Positions 1 through 7,993 of a DNA stretch of 48,863 nucleotides are shown here, piece by piece. Made by a program: the position numbers and the translations under genes. Where the stretch lies: assembly GCF_000980885.2 (NCBI RefSeq), contig NZ_LBDA02000087.1, forward strand, positions 1 through 48,863, read 5' to 3'. This DNA is from Streptomyces malaysiense. GTDB taxonomy: Bacteria > Actinomycetota > Actinomycetes > Streptomycetales > Streptomycetaceae. The notes beneath the pieces were generated by a model that was not told the DNA's origin, searched no databases, and saw only the letters and a program-made list of their open reading frames with translations. Position 1 is the stretch's first letter; every line of letters starts with the position of its first letter.

Positions 1-303
1 GTGTGGAGGTGGGGGGGCTGGGGGGTGGGGGGCGCCGGGCGCGGGGCGGATCAGATGCCGGATCTCCGGCCGCTCGCGGCTTTCGATGGAAGTCGACCGA
101 AAATGTGCAACGCCATGGGGGTGTCTCTCCGAGCGCCGGGCCGTTGGCCTGTCCGGACGATGTGTGACGGTTCCGCTACCGGGGTTGCGATCCTGCCATT
201 TGTCGCCACCACGGAGGAGATCCTGGTCTCCGGAGCGGGGCTTATCCGCAGGTCAGCCGTATAGGGTGAGTTTTCCGGTCCGGACGTCCACAGGCGGGGG
301 GAA
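1..303. other. Upstream non-coding, G-rich stretch
   Basis: I see no convincing gene here. The first 50 bases are dominated by runs of G with few interruptions. The short open frames on both strands have no family resemblance and no good ribosome-binding site. The last 20 bases hold a G-rich tract that can serve as Shine-Dalgarno sequence for the gene at 304. The stretch probably contains that gene's promoter, but I could not pick convincing hexamers. Confidence 0.5.
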
Positions 304-3300
304 GTGAGGGGTGGGGCCTTGGGTTCCGACTCAGGGGCACGCACGGCTTTCGCCGAGCGCCTCGCGCTGCTCTACAAGGAGGCCGGAAACCCTCCCCTGA
401 AAAGCGTCGCCGAGGCGGTCGGACGGCTCCAGCGGGTCGACGAACGCGGCCGTCCGGTGCGCGTGTCCGCACAGCGGATCAGCGACTGGCGGCGCGCGAA
501 GAACGTGCCGGCCCAGTTCGCCGTCCTCGCGGCGGTTCTCCAGATCCTGATCCCCGAGGCGCGCCGTGCCCGCCCGCATCCGGTCTCCACGGGCCTGTAC
601 GACCTCGCCCACTGGCAGCGTCAGTGGGAGCGGGCGCTGGCCGACCCGGTGGGCGACCGCGCCACGCCGCCCGCCTCGCCCGCGGAGGAGAACGGCCGTC
701 CGCCCGCCCAGGCCCCGCCCGTCACCGGCGGCGTGTGCCCCTACCGGGGTCTCGCGCCGTACCGGCAGGAGGACGCCCGCTGGTTCTTCGGCCGGGAGCG
801 CAGCACCGACGCGATCATCTCCCAGTTGCGCACGGCGGGCCCCGCCGGCGGCCTGGTGATGCTCGTCGGCGCCTCGGGCGCGGGCAAGTCCTCGCTGCTG
901 AACGCCGGGCTGGTGCCGGCGATCGCGGGCGGCGCCCTGGCCGGCCCGGGGCTCGCCCCGCAGCCGGACGGCGAACCCGGGCGGCGCACCCCCGTCGTCC
1001 AGCTGGTGCCCGGCGCCGATCCGCTCGCCGAGCTGGTCCGCCGTATCCCCGATCTCGCCCCCGTGGCCGCCGAGGCGCGCGCGGCCGAGCGGGCGGCCGC
1101 GGCCCGGCAGGAGGCCGCCGTGACCGCGGGTGCCGAGGCGCCCCGGACCGTGCGGAGCGCACGGGCCGCGGTCACGGCGTGGGCGCGCCGGGAGGCGCCG
1201 CCGGGGGTCCGGCCGGTGATCATCGTGGACCAGTTCGAGGAGACGTTCACCCTCTGCCCCGACGAGGCGGAGCGCCGTACCTTCATCCAGTTGCTGCACG
1301 CCTCCTGCACCCCGCCCTTCGGCGCGTCCGGACCCGCCCCCGTCCTGGTCGTGCTCGGCATACGAGCCGACTTCTACGAGCAGTGCCTCGGCTACCCGGA
1401 ACTCGCCGACGCGCTCCAGCACCGGCACATGGTGCTCTCCCCGCTGACCAGCGGGGAGCTGCGCGACGCGGTGACCGGACCGGCCAAGGCGGTGGGCCTG
1501 GAGCTGGAGCCGGGCCTCGCCGAGCTGATCGTGCGCGAGGTGAGCGCCGACGGCCCGCGCGGGGCGCACGACGCGGGCGTGCTCCCGCTGCTCTCGCACG
1601 CTCTGCTGGCCACCTGGCAGCGCCGCAAGGCCGGGAAGCTGACGCTGGCCGGCTACCGCGCGGCGGGCGGCATCCAGGGCGCCGTCGCCGCGACCGCCGA
1701 ACGCGCCTGGTCCGGGCTCGATCCCGCCGCCCGCACGGCCGCCCGGCTGCTCCTGCTGCGCCTGGTGCGGCTCGGCGAGGACACCGTGGCCACCCGGCGG
1801 CGCGGCACCCGGCGGCAGCTGGCCCAGGAGTCCTCGGACCCCGGCAAGACCGAGGAGTCCCTGGAGGCGCTGGTCCGGGCCCGGCTGGTGACGCTGGACG
1901 CGGAGACCGTGGAGATCACCCACGAGGCGCTGCTGCACGCCTGGCCCCGGCTGCGGCACTGGATCGACGACAACCGCAACGACCATCTGCTGCGCCAGCG
2001 CCTGGAGGAGGACGGCCGGTCCTGGGAGGACTCGGAACGGGACAGCTCGCTGCTGTACCGGGGCTCGCGGCTCGAACAGGCCCGCGCCTGGGCGCGCTCG
2101 GCGGGGGACACCTATCTGACCCGCAGCGCGGTGGAGTTCCTGGCCGCCTCGGTACGGCTGCGCAAGCGCACCGTGTGGCTGAGCCGGGCGGCGGTGGCGG
2201 CCCTGGTGGTGCTCGCGCTGGTCGCGGGCGGCTCCGCGGTGATCGCCTGGCAGCAGCGCGACGACGCCGTGTTCGAACAGGTGCTCGCCGAGGCGGACCG
2301 GGTCCAGCGCACCGACCCCTCGCTCGCCGCCCAGCTGGACCTGGTCGCCCACCATCTGCGCCCCGGCGACAAGGGCACGTACAGCAGGCTGATCTCCATC
2401 GTGAACGCGCCGCTGGCCACCCCCCTGTCCGGCCACACCGGCGCCGTCTACCTGACCTCCTTCAGCCCCGACGGCCACACCCTGGCCACGGCCAGCTACG
2501 ACCGGACCGTACGGCTGTGGAACGTGTCGGACCCGACCCGGCCCCGCCCCCTCGGCGGGCCCCTGACCGGGCACACCAGCTGGGTGAGCAGCGCGGTGTT
2601 CCGACCCGACGGAAAGGTGCTGGCCAGCGCGGGCGACGACGGCACGATCCGGCTGTGGGACGTCGCCGACCCCGCCCGCCCCACCGCCCTCGGCGCACCC
2701 CTGGCCGGCCACTCGGGCACCCTCTATCTGATCGCGTTCAGCCCCGACGGGCACACCCTCGCCTCGGCGGGCGAGGACGGCACGGTACGGCTGTGGAACG
2801 TCGCCGACCCGGCGCACCCCACCGCCCTCGCCGTGCTGCGCGGGCACACCGCGGCCGTGCGCAGCGTCGCCTTCAGCCCCGACGGGCACACCCTCGCGGC
2901 GGGCGGCGACGACCACACGATCCGGCTGTGGAAGGTGACGGACCCGCGCCGGCCCGCCCCGCTGGGCGTGCTGCGCGGCCACACGGACATCGTGCACTCG
3001 GTCGCGTTCAGCCCCGACGGACGCACCCTGGCCAGCGGCAGCGCGGACGACACCGTACGGCTGTGGGACGTCACCGACCCCGCCTCGGCGAAGCCGCTCG
3101 GCGCGCCCCTGACCGGGCACACCGGGCCCGTCTGGTCGGTGGCGTTCAGCCCCGACGGCGGGCGGCTCGCCGCCGCGAGCGCGGACAGCACGGCCAGCCT
3201 GTGGAACGTCGGTGACCGGGCCGCCCCCTCGCAGATCGGCGAGCCCCTCGCGGGCAGCAGCGGCGAGATGTACGCGCTGGGCTTCAGCCCCGACGGGCGC

Positions 3301-4392
3301 ACCCTCGCCACCGGCAGCGGGGACGCCAAGGTGCGCCTGTGGTCGATCCCGACCTCGGACATGATCGGCCGCAGCGGGGCGTTCAGCCCCGACGGGCGCG
3401 TCCTGGCCACGACCGCCCGCGACGGGCGGCTGCGGCTGTGGAACGTGGCGCACCCGGGCCGGCCGGTGCGGCTGGGCCTGCCGTTCGTGAGCGGCGACGG
3501 CGCCGACACCCTCGTCTTCTCCCCGGACGGCGACACCCTGGCCGTGCTCACGAGCGAGCAGAAGGTGTACCTGTGGAACGTCGCCGACCCTGCCCACCCC
3601 TTCCGGCCCGGCCCGCCGCTGCCACTGCGGACCCGCTTCATGGGCCCCAACGCCCTCGCCTTCAGCCCCGACGGGCACACCCTGGCGACGGCCAACGACG
3701 ACCGGACCATCAGGCTGTGGGACGTGTCCGACCCGGCCGCGGCCAAGCCGCTGGGCGCGCCGCTCACCGGCCACCACGGCTACATCAACGCGCTCGTCTT
3801 CAGTCCCGACGGGCACACCCTGGCCAGCGGCAGCGCGGACAGCACCGTACGGCTGTGGGACGTCACCGACCCGGCCGCGGCCAGGCCGCTGGGCGCACCG
3901 CTCACCCGGCACACCGGCCCGGTCAACGCGCTGGCCTTCACCCCGGACGGCCGGGCACTGGCCAGCGGCAGCGACGACGACACGGTCCGGCTGTGGGACG
4001 TCACCGATCCGGCCGCGGCCGAGCCGCTGGGCGCACCGCTCACCGGCCACACCGAGGCGGTCACCTCGCTGACCTTCGACGCCGACGGCAACACACTGGC
4101 CAGCGGCGGGGACGACAACACGGTCCGGCTGTGGAACGTCACCGACCCCACCGCGGCGCGCCCGATCGGCCAGTCCATGACGCCCAACGCCAAGACCGGC
4201 ACCTTCCTGTCCTTCAGCCCCGGCAGCCGCGTCCTCGGCGTCTCCAGCGGCCAGGACACGGTCCGCCTGTGGGACCTGGACGCCGGCACGGCCATCGACC
4301 ACATCTGCTCGGTCACCCGGGACGTCCTCACCCCCGCCAAGTGGCAGGAGTACCTCCCACGCCTGTCCTACGACCCTCCGTGTGGCCACTGA
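304..4392 (+). CDS. nSTAND1-type NTPase with N-terminal helical/HTH region, one membrane segment and 14 WD40 repeats
   Basis: This 1362-residue protein looks like a large signalling ATPase. Residues about 12-85 form an HTH-like helical region. A STAND-type P-loop NTPase follows, with Walker A GASGAGKSSLL at 189-199 and Walker B VIIVDQFEE at 305-313. Helical regions run to about 620, then one hydrophobic segment at about 622-650. From about 705 to the end I count 14 WD40 repeats, most with FSPDG and RLW[ND]V signatures, enough for two seven-bladed propellers. Repeats 7-9 and 14 are degenerate. STAND proteins usually couple ligand sensing by their repeats to NTP-driven oligomerisation; the ligand here is unknown. 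Start GTG 304 follows a G-rich Shine-Dalgarno; an in-frame TTG at 319 is an alternative. A strong hairpin lies downstream. The family assignment is firm, the role is not. Confidence 0.85.
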   Translation: MRGGALGSDSGARTAFAERLALLYKEAGNPPLKSVAEAVGRLQRVDERGRPVRVSAQRISDWRRAKNVPAQFAVLAAVLQILIPEARRARPHPVSTGLYDLAHWQRQWERALADPVGDRATPPASPAEENGRPPAQAPPVTGGVCPYRGLAPYRQEDARWFFGRERSTDAIISQLRTAGPAGGLVMLVGASGAGKSSLLNAGLVPAIAGGALAGPGLAPQPDGEPGRRTPVVQLVPGADPLAELVRRIPDLAPVAAEARAAERAAAARQEAAVTAGAEAPRTVRSARAAVTAWARREAPPGVRPVIIVDQFEETFTLCPDEAERRTFIQLLHASCTPPFGASGPAPVLVVLGIRADFYEQCLGYPELADALQHRHMVLSPLTSGELRDAVTGPAKAVGLELEPGLAELIVREVSADGPRGAHDAGVLPLLSHALLATWQRRKAGKLTLAGYRAAGGIQGAVAATAERAWSGLDPAARTAARLLLLRLVRLGEDTVATRRRGTRRQLAQESSDPGKTEESLEALVRARLVTLDAETVEITHEALLHAWPRLRHWIDDNRNDHLLRQRLEEDGRSWEDSERDSSLLYRGSRLEQARAWARSAGDTYLTRSAVEFLAASVRLRKRTVWLSRAAVAALVVLALVAGGSAVIAWQQRDDAVFEQVLAEADRVQRTDPSLAAQLDLVAHHLRPGDKGTYSRLISIVNAPLATPLSGHTGAVYLTSFSPDGHTLATASYDRTVRLWNVSDPTRPRPLGGPLTGHTSWVSSAVFRPDGKVLASAGDDGTIRLWDVADPARPTALGAPLAGHSGTLYLIAFSPDGHTLASAGEDGTVRLWNVADPAHPTALAVLRGHTAAVRSVAFSPDGHTLAAGGDDHTIRLWKVTDPRRPAPLGVLRGHTDIVHSVAFSPDGRTLASGSADDTVRLWDVTDPASAKPLGAPLTGHTGPVWSVAFSPDGGRLAAASADSTASLWNVGDRAAPSQIGEPLAGSSGEMYALGFSPDGRTLATGSGDAKVRLWSIPTSDMIGRSGAFSPDGRVLATTARDGRLRLWNVAHPGRPVRLGLPFVSGDGADTLVFSPDGDTLAVLTSEQKVYLWNVADPAHPFRPGPPLPLRTRFMGPNALAFSPDGHTLATANDDRTIRLWDVSDPAAAKPLGAPLTGHHGYINALVFSPDGHTLASGSADSTVRLWDVTDPAAARPLGAPLTRHTGPVNALAFTPDGRALASGSDDDTVRLWDVTDPAAAEPLGAPLTGHTEAVTSLTFDADGNTLASGGDDNTVRLWNVTDPTAARPIGQSMTPNAKTGTFLSFSPGSRVLGVSSGQDTVRLWDLDAGTAIDHICSVTRDVLTPAKWQEYLPRLSYDPPCGH

Positions 4393-4463
4393 TCGGCCAA
4401 CTTCCTTTTTTTCCCTCCGACTTGGCTCCACACAACCGACAACCTTGTTACCCTTGGCCATAG

Positions 4464-4507
4464 CCCGATCGCTGGTGCATCCCCCGTCGCCAGCGATCGG
4501 GTCTTTT
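4464..4507 (+). terminator. Perfect 12-bp hairpin followed by a T-rich tract
   Basis: CCCGATCGCTGG at 4464-4475 pairs perfectly with CCAGCGATCGGG at 4490-4501, and TCTTTT follows. It lies between the WD40 gene and the sigma-factor gene, about 70 bases after the WD40 stop. It is most simply an intrinsic terminator for the upstream gene. As it also precedes the sigma gene by about 100 bases, it could act as an attenuator in that gene's leader. Confidence 0.8.
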
Positions 4508-4605
4508 CATGCCCCCGTACCCTCGGCGTCCGAGCCCTTCCCTGCGCGACCCGAGGCAACGATCCGCCCGGTCCATGGACTCTCTCAGGTGTTCAGGAGG
4601 TGTCC

Positions 4606-5145
4606 ATGAGGGACGGAAAGCAGGACCGGGACGAAGAGTTCGGCAGATTCATGACCGCCCGCTGGCCACGGCTGCTGCGGACGGCCTTCCTCCTCACCGG
4701 GGAACGGCACTCCGCCGAGGATCTCGCCCAGTCCACGTTGGAGCGGGCCTACACGGCCTGGCGCAGAGTCGGTACGGCCGACGACCCGGACGCCTATGTC
4801 CGGCGCGTGATGATCAACCTGCACGCCCGCCGGCACCGGCGCAGGCTCAAGGAGTTCCTGGCGCCGAAGGACGATTCCGGCCTGGTGCGCGAGGAGGCCG
4901 ACCACAGCGACCGGATCACCCGGGCCGTCGACCGCGAGGTGCTGCTCCGGGCGCTCGCCCAGTTGCCCGCGCGGCAGCGCCAGGCGGTGGTCCTGCGCTA
5001 CTGGGAGGACCTGACGGAGACCCAGACCGCACAGGCGATGGGCTGCTCCGTCGGCACGGTCAAGAGCAACACGGCCAAGGGCATAGCGAAGCTGCGCCTC
5101 ATCCCGGCGCTGGCCGACGCGGTCCCGCAGGGAGGTCGGGCATGA
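4606..5145 (+). CDS. ECF RNA polymerase sigma factor, SigE subfamily
   Basis: A 179-residue sigma-70 family regulator. The sigma-2 region at about 12-80 contains FLLTGERHSAEDLAQSTLER-like residues typical of the SigE subfamily. The sigma-4 region at about 105-165 has LPARQRQAVVLRYWEDLTE and the recognition helix QAMGCSVGTVKSNTAKG. ATG 4606 is chosen because AGGAGG ends 5 bases before it; the GTG at 4600 overlaps that Shine-Dalgarno. The stop overlaps the start of the next gene (ATGA at 5142-5145). This indicates translational coupling to a membrane protein that may control it. The stimulus is not evident. Confidence 0.9.
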   Translation: MRDGKQDRDEEFGRFMTARWPRLLRTAFLLTGERHSAEDLAQSTLERAYTAWRRVGTADDPDAYVRRVMINLHARRHRRRLKEFLAPKDDSGLVREEADHSDRITRAVDREVLLRALAQLPARQRQAVVLRYWEDLTETQTAQAMGCSVGTVKSNTAKGIAKLRLIPALADAVPQGGRA

Positions 5146-5957
5146 CGAACACGGACGGGAACGGGCACGGCATGGCACAGGACAGGATCGCGCTCCTCCT
5201 CGCGGACGCGGCGCGGGAGATCGAGACCGGTGCGGCGCCCGTCACGGCGGTCGTGAGGGGCGGACGGCGGCGCCGGGCACGGCGGTTGACGGCGGCGGTG
5301 GCCGCGGCCGCCGCGGTGCTGACGTGCGGCACGGTGACAGCGGTGAACGAGCTGCCCGACCGCGGCTCGGCATCGCCCGCGGGCACGGGAGCCGACCGGC
5401 CCCTGGTGTACGAGCCGGTGATGTCGACGGTGGGCGAGGGCACCCGGGACGGCGGGACGTGGAGCGTGAACGTCCAGGTGTGGCCGGCGCCCCGCGACCG
5501 CGGCGAGGCCGTCCGGCAGATGAAGGCCATGGCGGACTGGGGCTTCACCCCGGTGACGTCGGGCAGCCCCTCCGACCTGATCGGCAAGACGACCTACTTC
5601 TTCATCCGCGCCTTCGAGAAGGGCGGCGAAAGCGCCCGGTTCCGGCTGGTGACCTCGGACACTGTCGCCGGCCTGCCCAGCCCGAAAGGCACCGGGATCA
5701 ACGTCTTCACCAAGCCCCTCACCCCTGACTCCGACGCCCAGAGCCTGGTCGTCGGCATGGTGGCCACGACGGCACGCCAGGTCACCTGCCACTGGAAGGA
5801 CGGCAGCGCGACCACGGCCGAGCTCGCGCCCGCCAACACCCCGATCCGCCCCTCGGACGCCGTCATCCGGTCCGTCCGCGGCTTCCCCACCGCCAACTGG
5901 TTCGTCTGCGCGGCTCCGGGGTCGACCTCCTACAAGTCCGCGGAGGTGACCAAGTAG
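5142..5957 (+). CDS. Single-pass membrane protein coupled to the ECF sigma gene; possible anti-sigma partner
   Basis: A 271-residue protein with a short polar cytoplasmic segment, an Arg-rich stop (RRRRARR at about 42-48), a hydrophobic helix at about 49-68 and an extracytoplasmic domain of about 200 residues. I see no HxxxCxxC zinc motif and no lipobox. The four-base overlap with the sigma gene suggests a shared transcript and a functional link. An anti-sigma or sensor role is inferred from position only. The exported domain has no family I recognise. Confidence 0.75.
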   Translation: MTNTDGNGHGMAQDRIALLLADAAREIETGAAPVTAVVRGGRRRRARRLTAAVAAAAAVLTCGTVTAVNELPDRGSASPAGTGADRPLVYEPVMSTVGEGTRDGGTWSVNVQVWPAPRDRGEAVRQMKAMADWGFTPVTSGSPSDLIGKTTYFFIRAFEKGGESARFRLVTSDTVAGLPSPKGTGINVFTKPLTPDSDAQSLVVGMVATTARQVTCHWKDGSATTAELAPANTPIRPSDAVIRSVRGFPTANWFVCAAPGSTSYKSAEVTK

Positions 5958-5961
5958 CCCC

Positions 5962-6813
5962 TCAGCCCCGCAGCGCGTCCAGGATGTGCGGCCAGGCGGC
6001 CGCGCCGAGCAGCCCGTCGGCCTCCGGAGTGCCGCCGTACCGGAAGGCCGAGGACGGCGGCGAGGGAGGTTCGCCGGGGAAGCGGGGCCGGTGGCCGGCG
6101 TCGGCGCGGGAGATCAGACGGACGCCGGCCCCGGCCGCGCGGCGACGCCCGGCCAGCCGTTCGGCGTAGGGCCCCGAGGGCCACATCGCGTCGTCGCCGC
6201 CCGCGACCAGGATCAGCTCGGCCCGCGCCTCCTCGACCGGGATCTCCGCCGCCGGCAGCAGACCGGCGAAGGTCCGCTCGCTGCGCTCGTACCAGCCCCG
6301 GATGGCGACGGGCTCGCCCTGCGGCTCGGCCGGCGTCCAGGAGTCGTCCATCGGCACGAAGGGCAGCGGCCGCCCCCGCCAGGTCCAGCACGAACGGTAC
6401 GGGCGGTCGGCCCCGTCCCGGCCGGGCCCGACGTTGCACCAGACCAGCGGGCTGGGCGACAGGGCGACCACCAGGTCCACCCGGTCGTCGCGCACGGCCG
6501 TGAGCAGGGCCGCCTCCGCCCCCTTGGACACCCCGAGCACACCGACGCGGCGTGCCCCCGCGCCGCGCAGCAGGCCGACGGCGGCGGTGAAGGTCTCCAG
6601 CGGGACCTCGCAGATCCCCGGTGGCTGCCCGGTCCCGCCGAACCAGCGGATCGCCAGCGCGGTGATCCCCTGCCGGGCGAGCAGGCGTGCCCGCTCCCGC
6701 ATGACCCGCCCGCTGGACCCGGCCAGCACCAGCGCCCCGGCCGTGCCGCCGCCCACGGGGGAGGCCAGCAGCCCCTCCCAGGGCTCGGTCAGCTCCCGCT
6801 CCACGATCTCCAC
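5962..6813 (-). CDS. Alpha/beta hydrolase, acyl-CoA thioester hydrolase/BAAT C-terminal-like
   Basis: A 283-residue alpha/beta hydrolase. The nucleophile elbow GVSKG places Ser96 at the centre. A likely acid is Asp207 or Asp208 in GGDDAMW, and the likely His is His241 in DAGHRPRF. The order and the trailing PPSPPSSAFRYGG segment resemble the C-terminal domain of bile acid-CoA:amino acid N-acyltransferase/acyl-CoA thioesterases, which act on fatty acyl or related thioesters. Start GTG 6813 has a G-rich Shine-Dalgarno; GTG 6804 is also possible. It converges with the 5142 gene, only 4 bases apart. It is host DNA next to the AICE insertion point. The substrate is unknown. Confidence 0.8.
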   Translation of the reverse strand: MEIVERELTEPWEGLLASPVGGGTAGALVLAGSSGRVMRERARLLARQGITALAIRWFGGTGQPPGICEVPLETFTAAVGLLRGAGARRVGVLGVSKGAEAALLTAVRDDRVDLVVALSPSPLVWCNVGPGRDGADRPYRSCWTWRGRPLPFVPMDDSWTPAEPQGEPVAIRGWYERSERTFAGLLPAAEIPVEEARAELILVAGGDDAMWPSGPYAERLAGRRRAAGAGVRLISRADAGHRPRFPGEPPSPPSSAFRYGGTPEADGLLGAAAWPHILDALRG

Positions 6814-6923
6814 GAGCCCCCCGAGTGTTCCCGCCGCCGTCGGTACTTCCGGCGGCCCGATGTCCTTGTCCGGGACAGCAGTTGCGGTGTTCGCCTCGAC
6901 CCGAGGAACCGCGCCGGAACGCC

Positions 6924-6957
6924 GAAGACCCCCAGCCGTTGATGACTGGAGGTCTTC
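6924..6957. terminator. Displaced chromosomal terminator of tRNA-Ile
   Basis: GAAGACCCCCAG at 6924-6935 and CTGGAGGTCTTC at 6946-6957 form a hairpin with one mismatch and a 10-base loop. It sits beside the 48-bp att repeat exactly as a very similar hairpin does at 16735-16768. The simplest reading is that this was the original tRNA-Ile terminator, pushed away from the tRNA by integration. It may now work for the hydrolase or S1-like gene region. Confidence 0.7.
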
Positions 6958-6959
6958 GT

Positions 6960-7007
6960 GCTGGTGGGGCTAACAGGATTTGAACCTGTGGCCTCATCCT
7001 TATCAGG
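6960..7007 (-). repeat. attL: attL: 48-bp 3' fragment of tRNA-Ile
   Basis: These 48 bases are identical to 16771-16818, the 3' half of tRNA-Ile including the anticodon loop, T arm, acceptor strand and CCA. Only the 3' half is present, with no 5' half next to it, so this copy is not a functional tRNA. It marks the left end of the AICE. Confidence 0.95.
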
Positions 7008-7103
7008 TCGATCACGGGTCACTGACGGCATCTATCAACTCGCTTGCGGCCTCGAATGATCGTCCGCCTGGAGGCGGGACTGACCGTTGCTGTCCGCGCT
7101 TGT

Positions 7104-7124
7104 TGGTGTCAGCCGTTGGTGTCA
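7104..7124 (+). repeat. Left arm-type repeat, candidate Int/Xis binding site
   Basis: This 21-bp block holds two copies of GGTGTCA separated by GCCGTT, with a third GTGTCAG just after it. It matches the block at 16715-16735 near the other end at about 17 of 21 positions, in the same orientation. Paired repeats flanking the core are what arm-type integrase sites look like. The assignment is inference. Confidence 0.5.
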
Positions 7125-7157
7125 GGTGTCAGGGCACCTCTTGACAGATCAGCCCAT

Positions 7158-7451
7158 TCAGCGTTCACCGTGGCCGAGTGCCGTGAGATCCACCCATATC
7201 CAAGGCTCGCGGTGCCACGTACGCACTTCGCCTACGACGAGGTCAATGGTCGTCCCCACAGGGGGCAGTTCCTGGGCGAGTCGCTTCACTCCAGGCTCGC
7301 TCTTGCGGCGAATCAGGTCCAGTGAGGCACCCACGGGTTCGTAGTCGTTGAGTTCCGCCATGAGGCCCCATGGTTCGTGGCTGGTGATCGTTGCCCGGAC
7401 GATCTCGCCCTGACGAAGCTCGCTGAGGGAACGCCTCGGCTCATCTGACAT
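7158..7451 (-). CDS. Small S1-like (OB-fold) protein of the AICE
   Basis: A 97-residue protein beginning MSDEPRRSLSEL. Residues about 10-85 (GEIVRATITSHEPWGLMAEL and following strands) resemble an S1 RNA-binding OB fold: a G-x-V start, a turn with WG, and a late strand ending in WVDL. ATG 7451 is preceded by GAGG at a spacing of about 11 bases. A longer frame upstream of it has no family resemblance. It reads toward attL and is the leftmost gene of the element. A role in RNA or host interaction is possible, but nothing in the context fixes it. Confidence 0.65.
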   Translation of the reverse strand: MSDEPRRSLSELRQGEIVRATITSHEPWGLMAELNDYEPVGASLDLIRRKSEPGVKRLAQELPPVGTTIDLVVGEVRTWHREPWIWVDLTALGHGER

Positions 7452-7487
7452 GACGGCATCATCCCTCCTCAGCCCACCACTCTCCCC

Positions 7488-7639
7488 AGCTCCCATCCCG
7501 TCCGCCGTCGACCCACACACCGTGGAGCAGGCGTGGTTCAGGGCGTCAAGGTGGAGCGCGCCACTGTACGAACGACCTTGACGCCCTGGGCCGCGTCTGC
7601 TCGGCTCTGCCTGGGTCGATGGCGGACGGGATGGGAGCT
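7488..7639. repeat. 152-bp nested inverted repeat
   Basis: Outer arms at 7488-7515 and 7612-7639 are inverted copies of 28 bases with one mismatch. Inside them, GAGCAG at 7525-7530 faces CTGCTC at 7597-7602. The inner arms CAGGGCGTCAAGGT (7539-7552) and ACCTTGACGCCCTG (7575-7588) are a perfect 14-bp inverted pair around a 22-base loop. The whole can fold as one long, interrupted hairpin. It starts 37 bases upstream of the S1-like gene. Candidate roles are a single-strand origin of rolling-circle replication, a transfer locus, or a MITE-like insertion. Confidence 0.85.
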
Positions 7640-7810
7640 CCCCGCGCACGCCCCAACGTGCCCGCAGTCGGCGACGGCGCCCCCTCCATCCCGGTGCCGG
7701 CCGATCCCCCGCCGGAGGCATCGTCTTTGACCGCGCGCCGCTCTATGCGGTGATCGACTCATGGCTACCGGCCCTATCCACATGTGGGCGCGCGTCGGCG
7801 CAGCGTGGGC

Positions 7811-7877
7811 GGAGCGGGCCGGAGGCAGGAGCGGCGCCCGGAGCGGCGCCGGGAAGCGCGCCCGGCGGAGCGGAGCG
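7811..7877 (+). repeat. GGAGCG repeat cluster
   Basis: Five copies of GGAGCG occur in 67 bases, at 7811, 7828, 7840, 7867 and 7872. Two of them, GGAGCGGCGCC at 7828-7838 and 7840-7850, form a 12-bp tandem. The 11-mer CCCGGAGCGGC at 7837-7847 recurs in the hairpin at 12875. It could be an iteron-like or transfer-recognition array, or simply GC-rich drift. Confidence 0.45.
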
Positions 7878-7993
7878 CAGCCGGGGCTTGATGAGGTAGA
7901 GAAACCTGTAACAGCTCATGGCCGATACGGTTCTTGGCGCTGCTCACTCCTCCGTGGTGGTCTGGGATCAGAGGGCACGCGCGAGGGGGCAGG

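Larger units (their letters stand above)
7452..7993. other. 542-bp non-coding left-end region of the AICE
   Basis: No gene is convincing here. The open frames on both strands give Arg-, Gly- and Pro-rich products without Shine-Dalgarno sequences. The region holds a 152-bp nested palindrome (7488-7639) and a cluster of GGAGCG repeats (7811-7877), listed separately, and must contain start signals for the S1-like and NERD genes. It is the largest non-coding block in the element and the best place to look for cis-acting transfer or single-strand-origin functions. Confidence 0.6.

Noticed and set aside
1..264. Possible small protein at the left edge
   Set aside because: Starts at the window edge in a G-run region, has no recognisable domain and no ribosome-binding site in view.
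331..4461. 1376-codon open frame on the minus strand opposite the WD40 gene
   Set aside because: It mirrors the repeat structure of the real gene, is rich in Gly/Arg/Val/Gln repeats, and reflects codon bias at high GC. The plus strand has clear domains.
6960..7007. Second tRNA-Ile gene
   Set aside because: Only the 3' half is present; the adjacent sequence at 7008 onward cannot form the D arm or acceptor strand.
7640..7993. Possible gene at 7761-8084
   Set aside because: Arg/Gly/Ser-rich product, overlaps the better supported NERD gene and lacks similarity to anything known to me.
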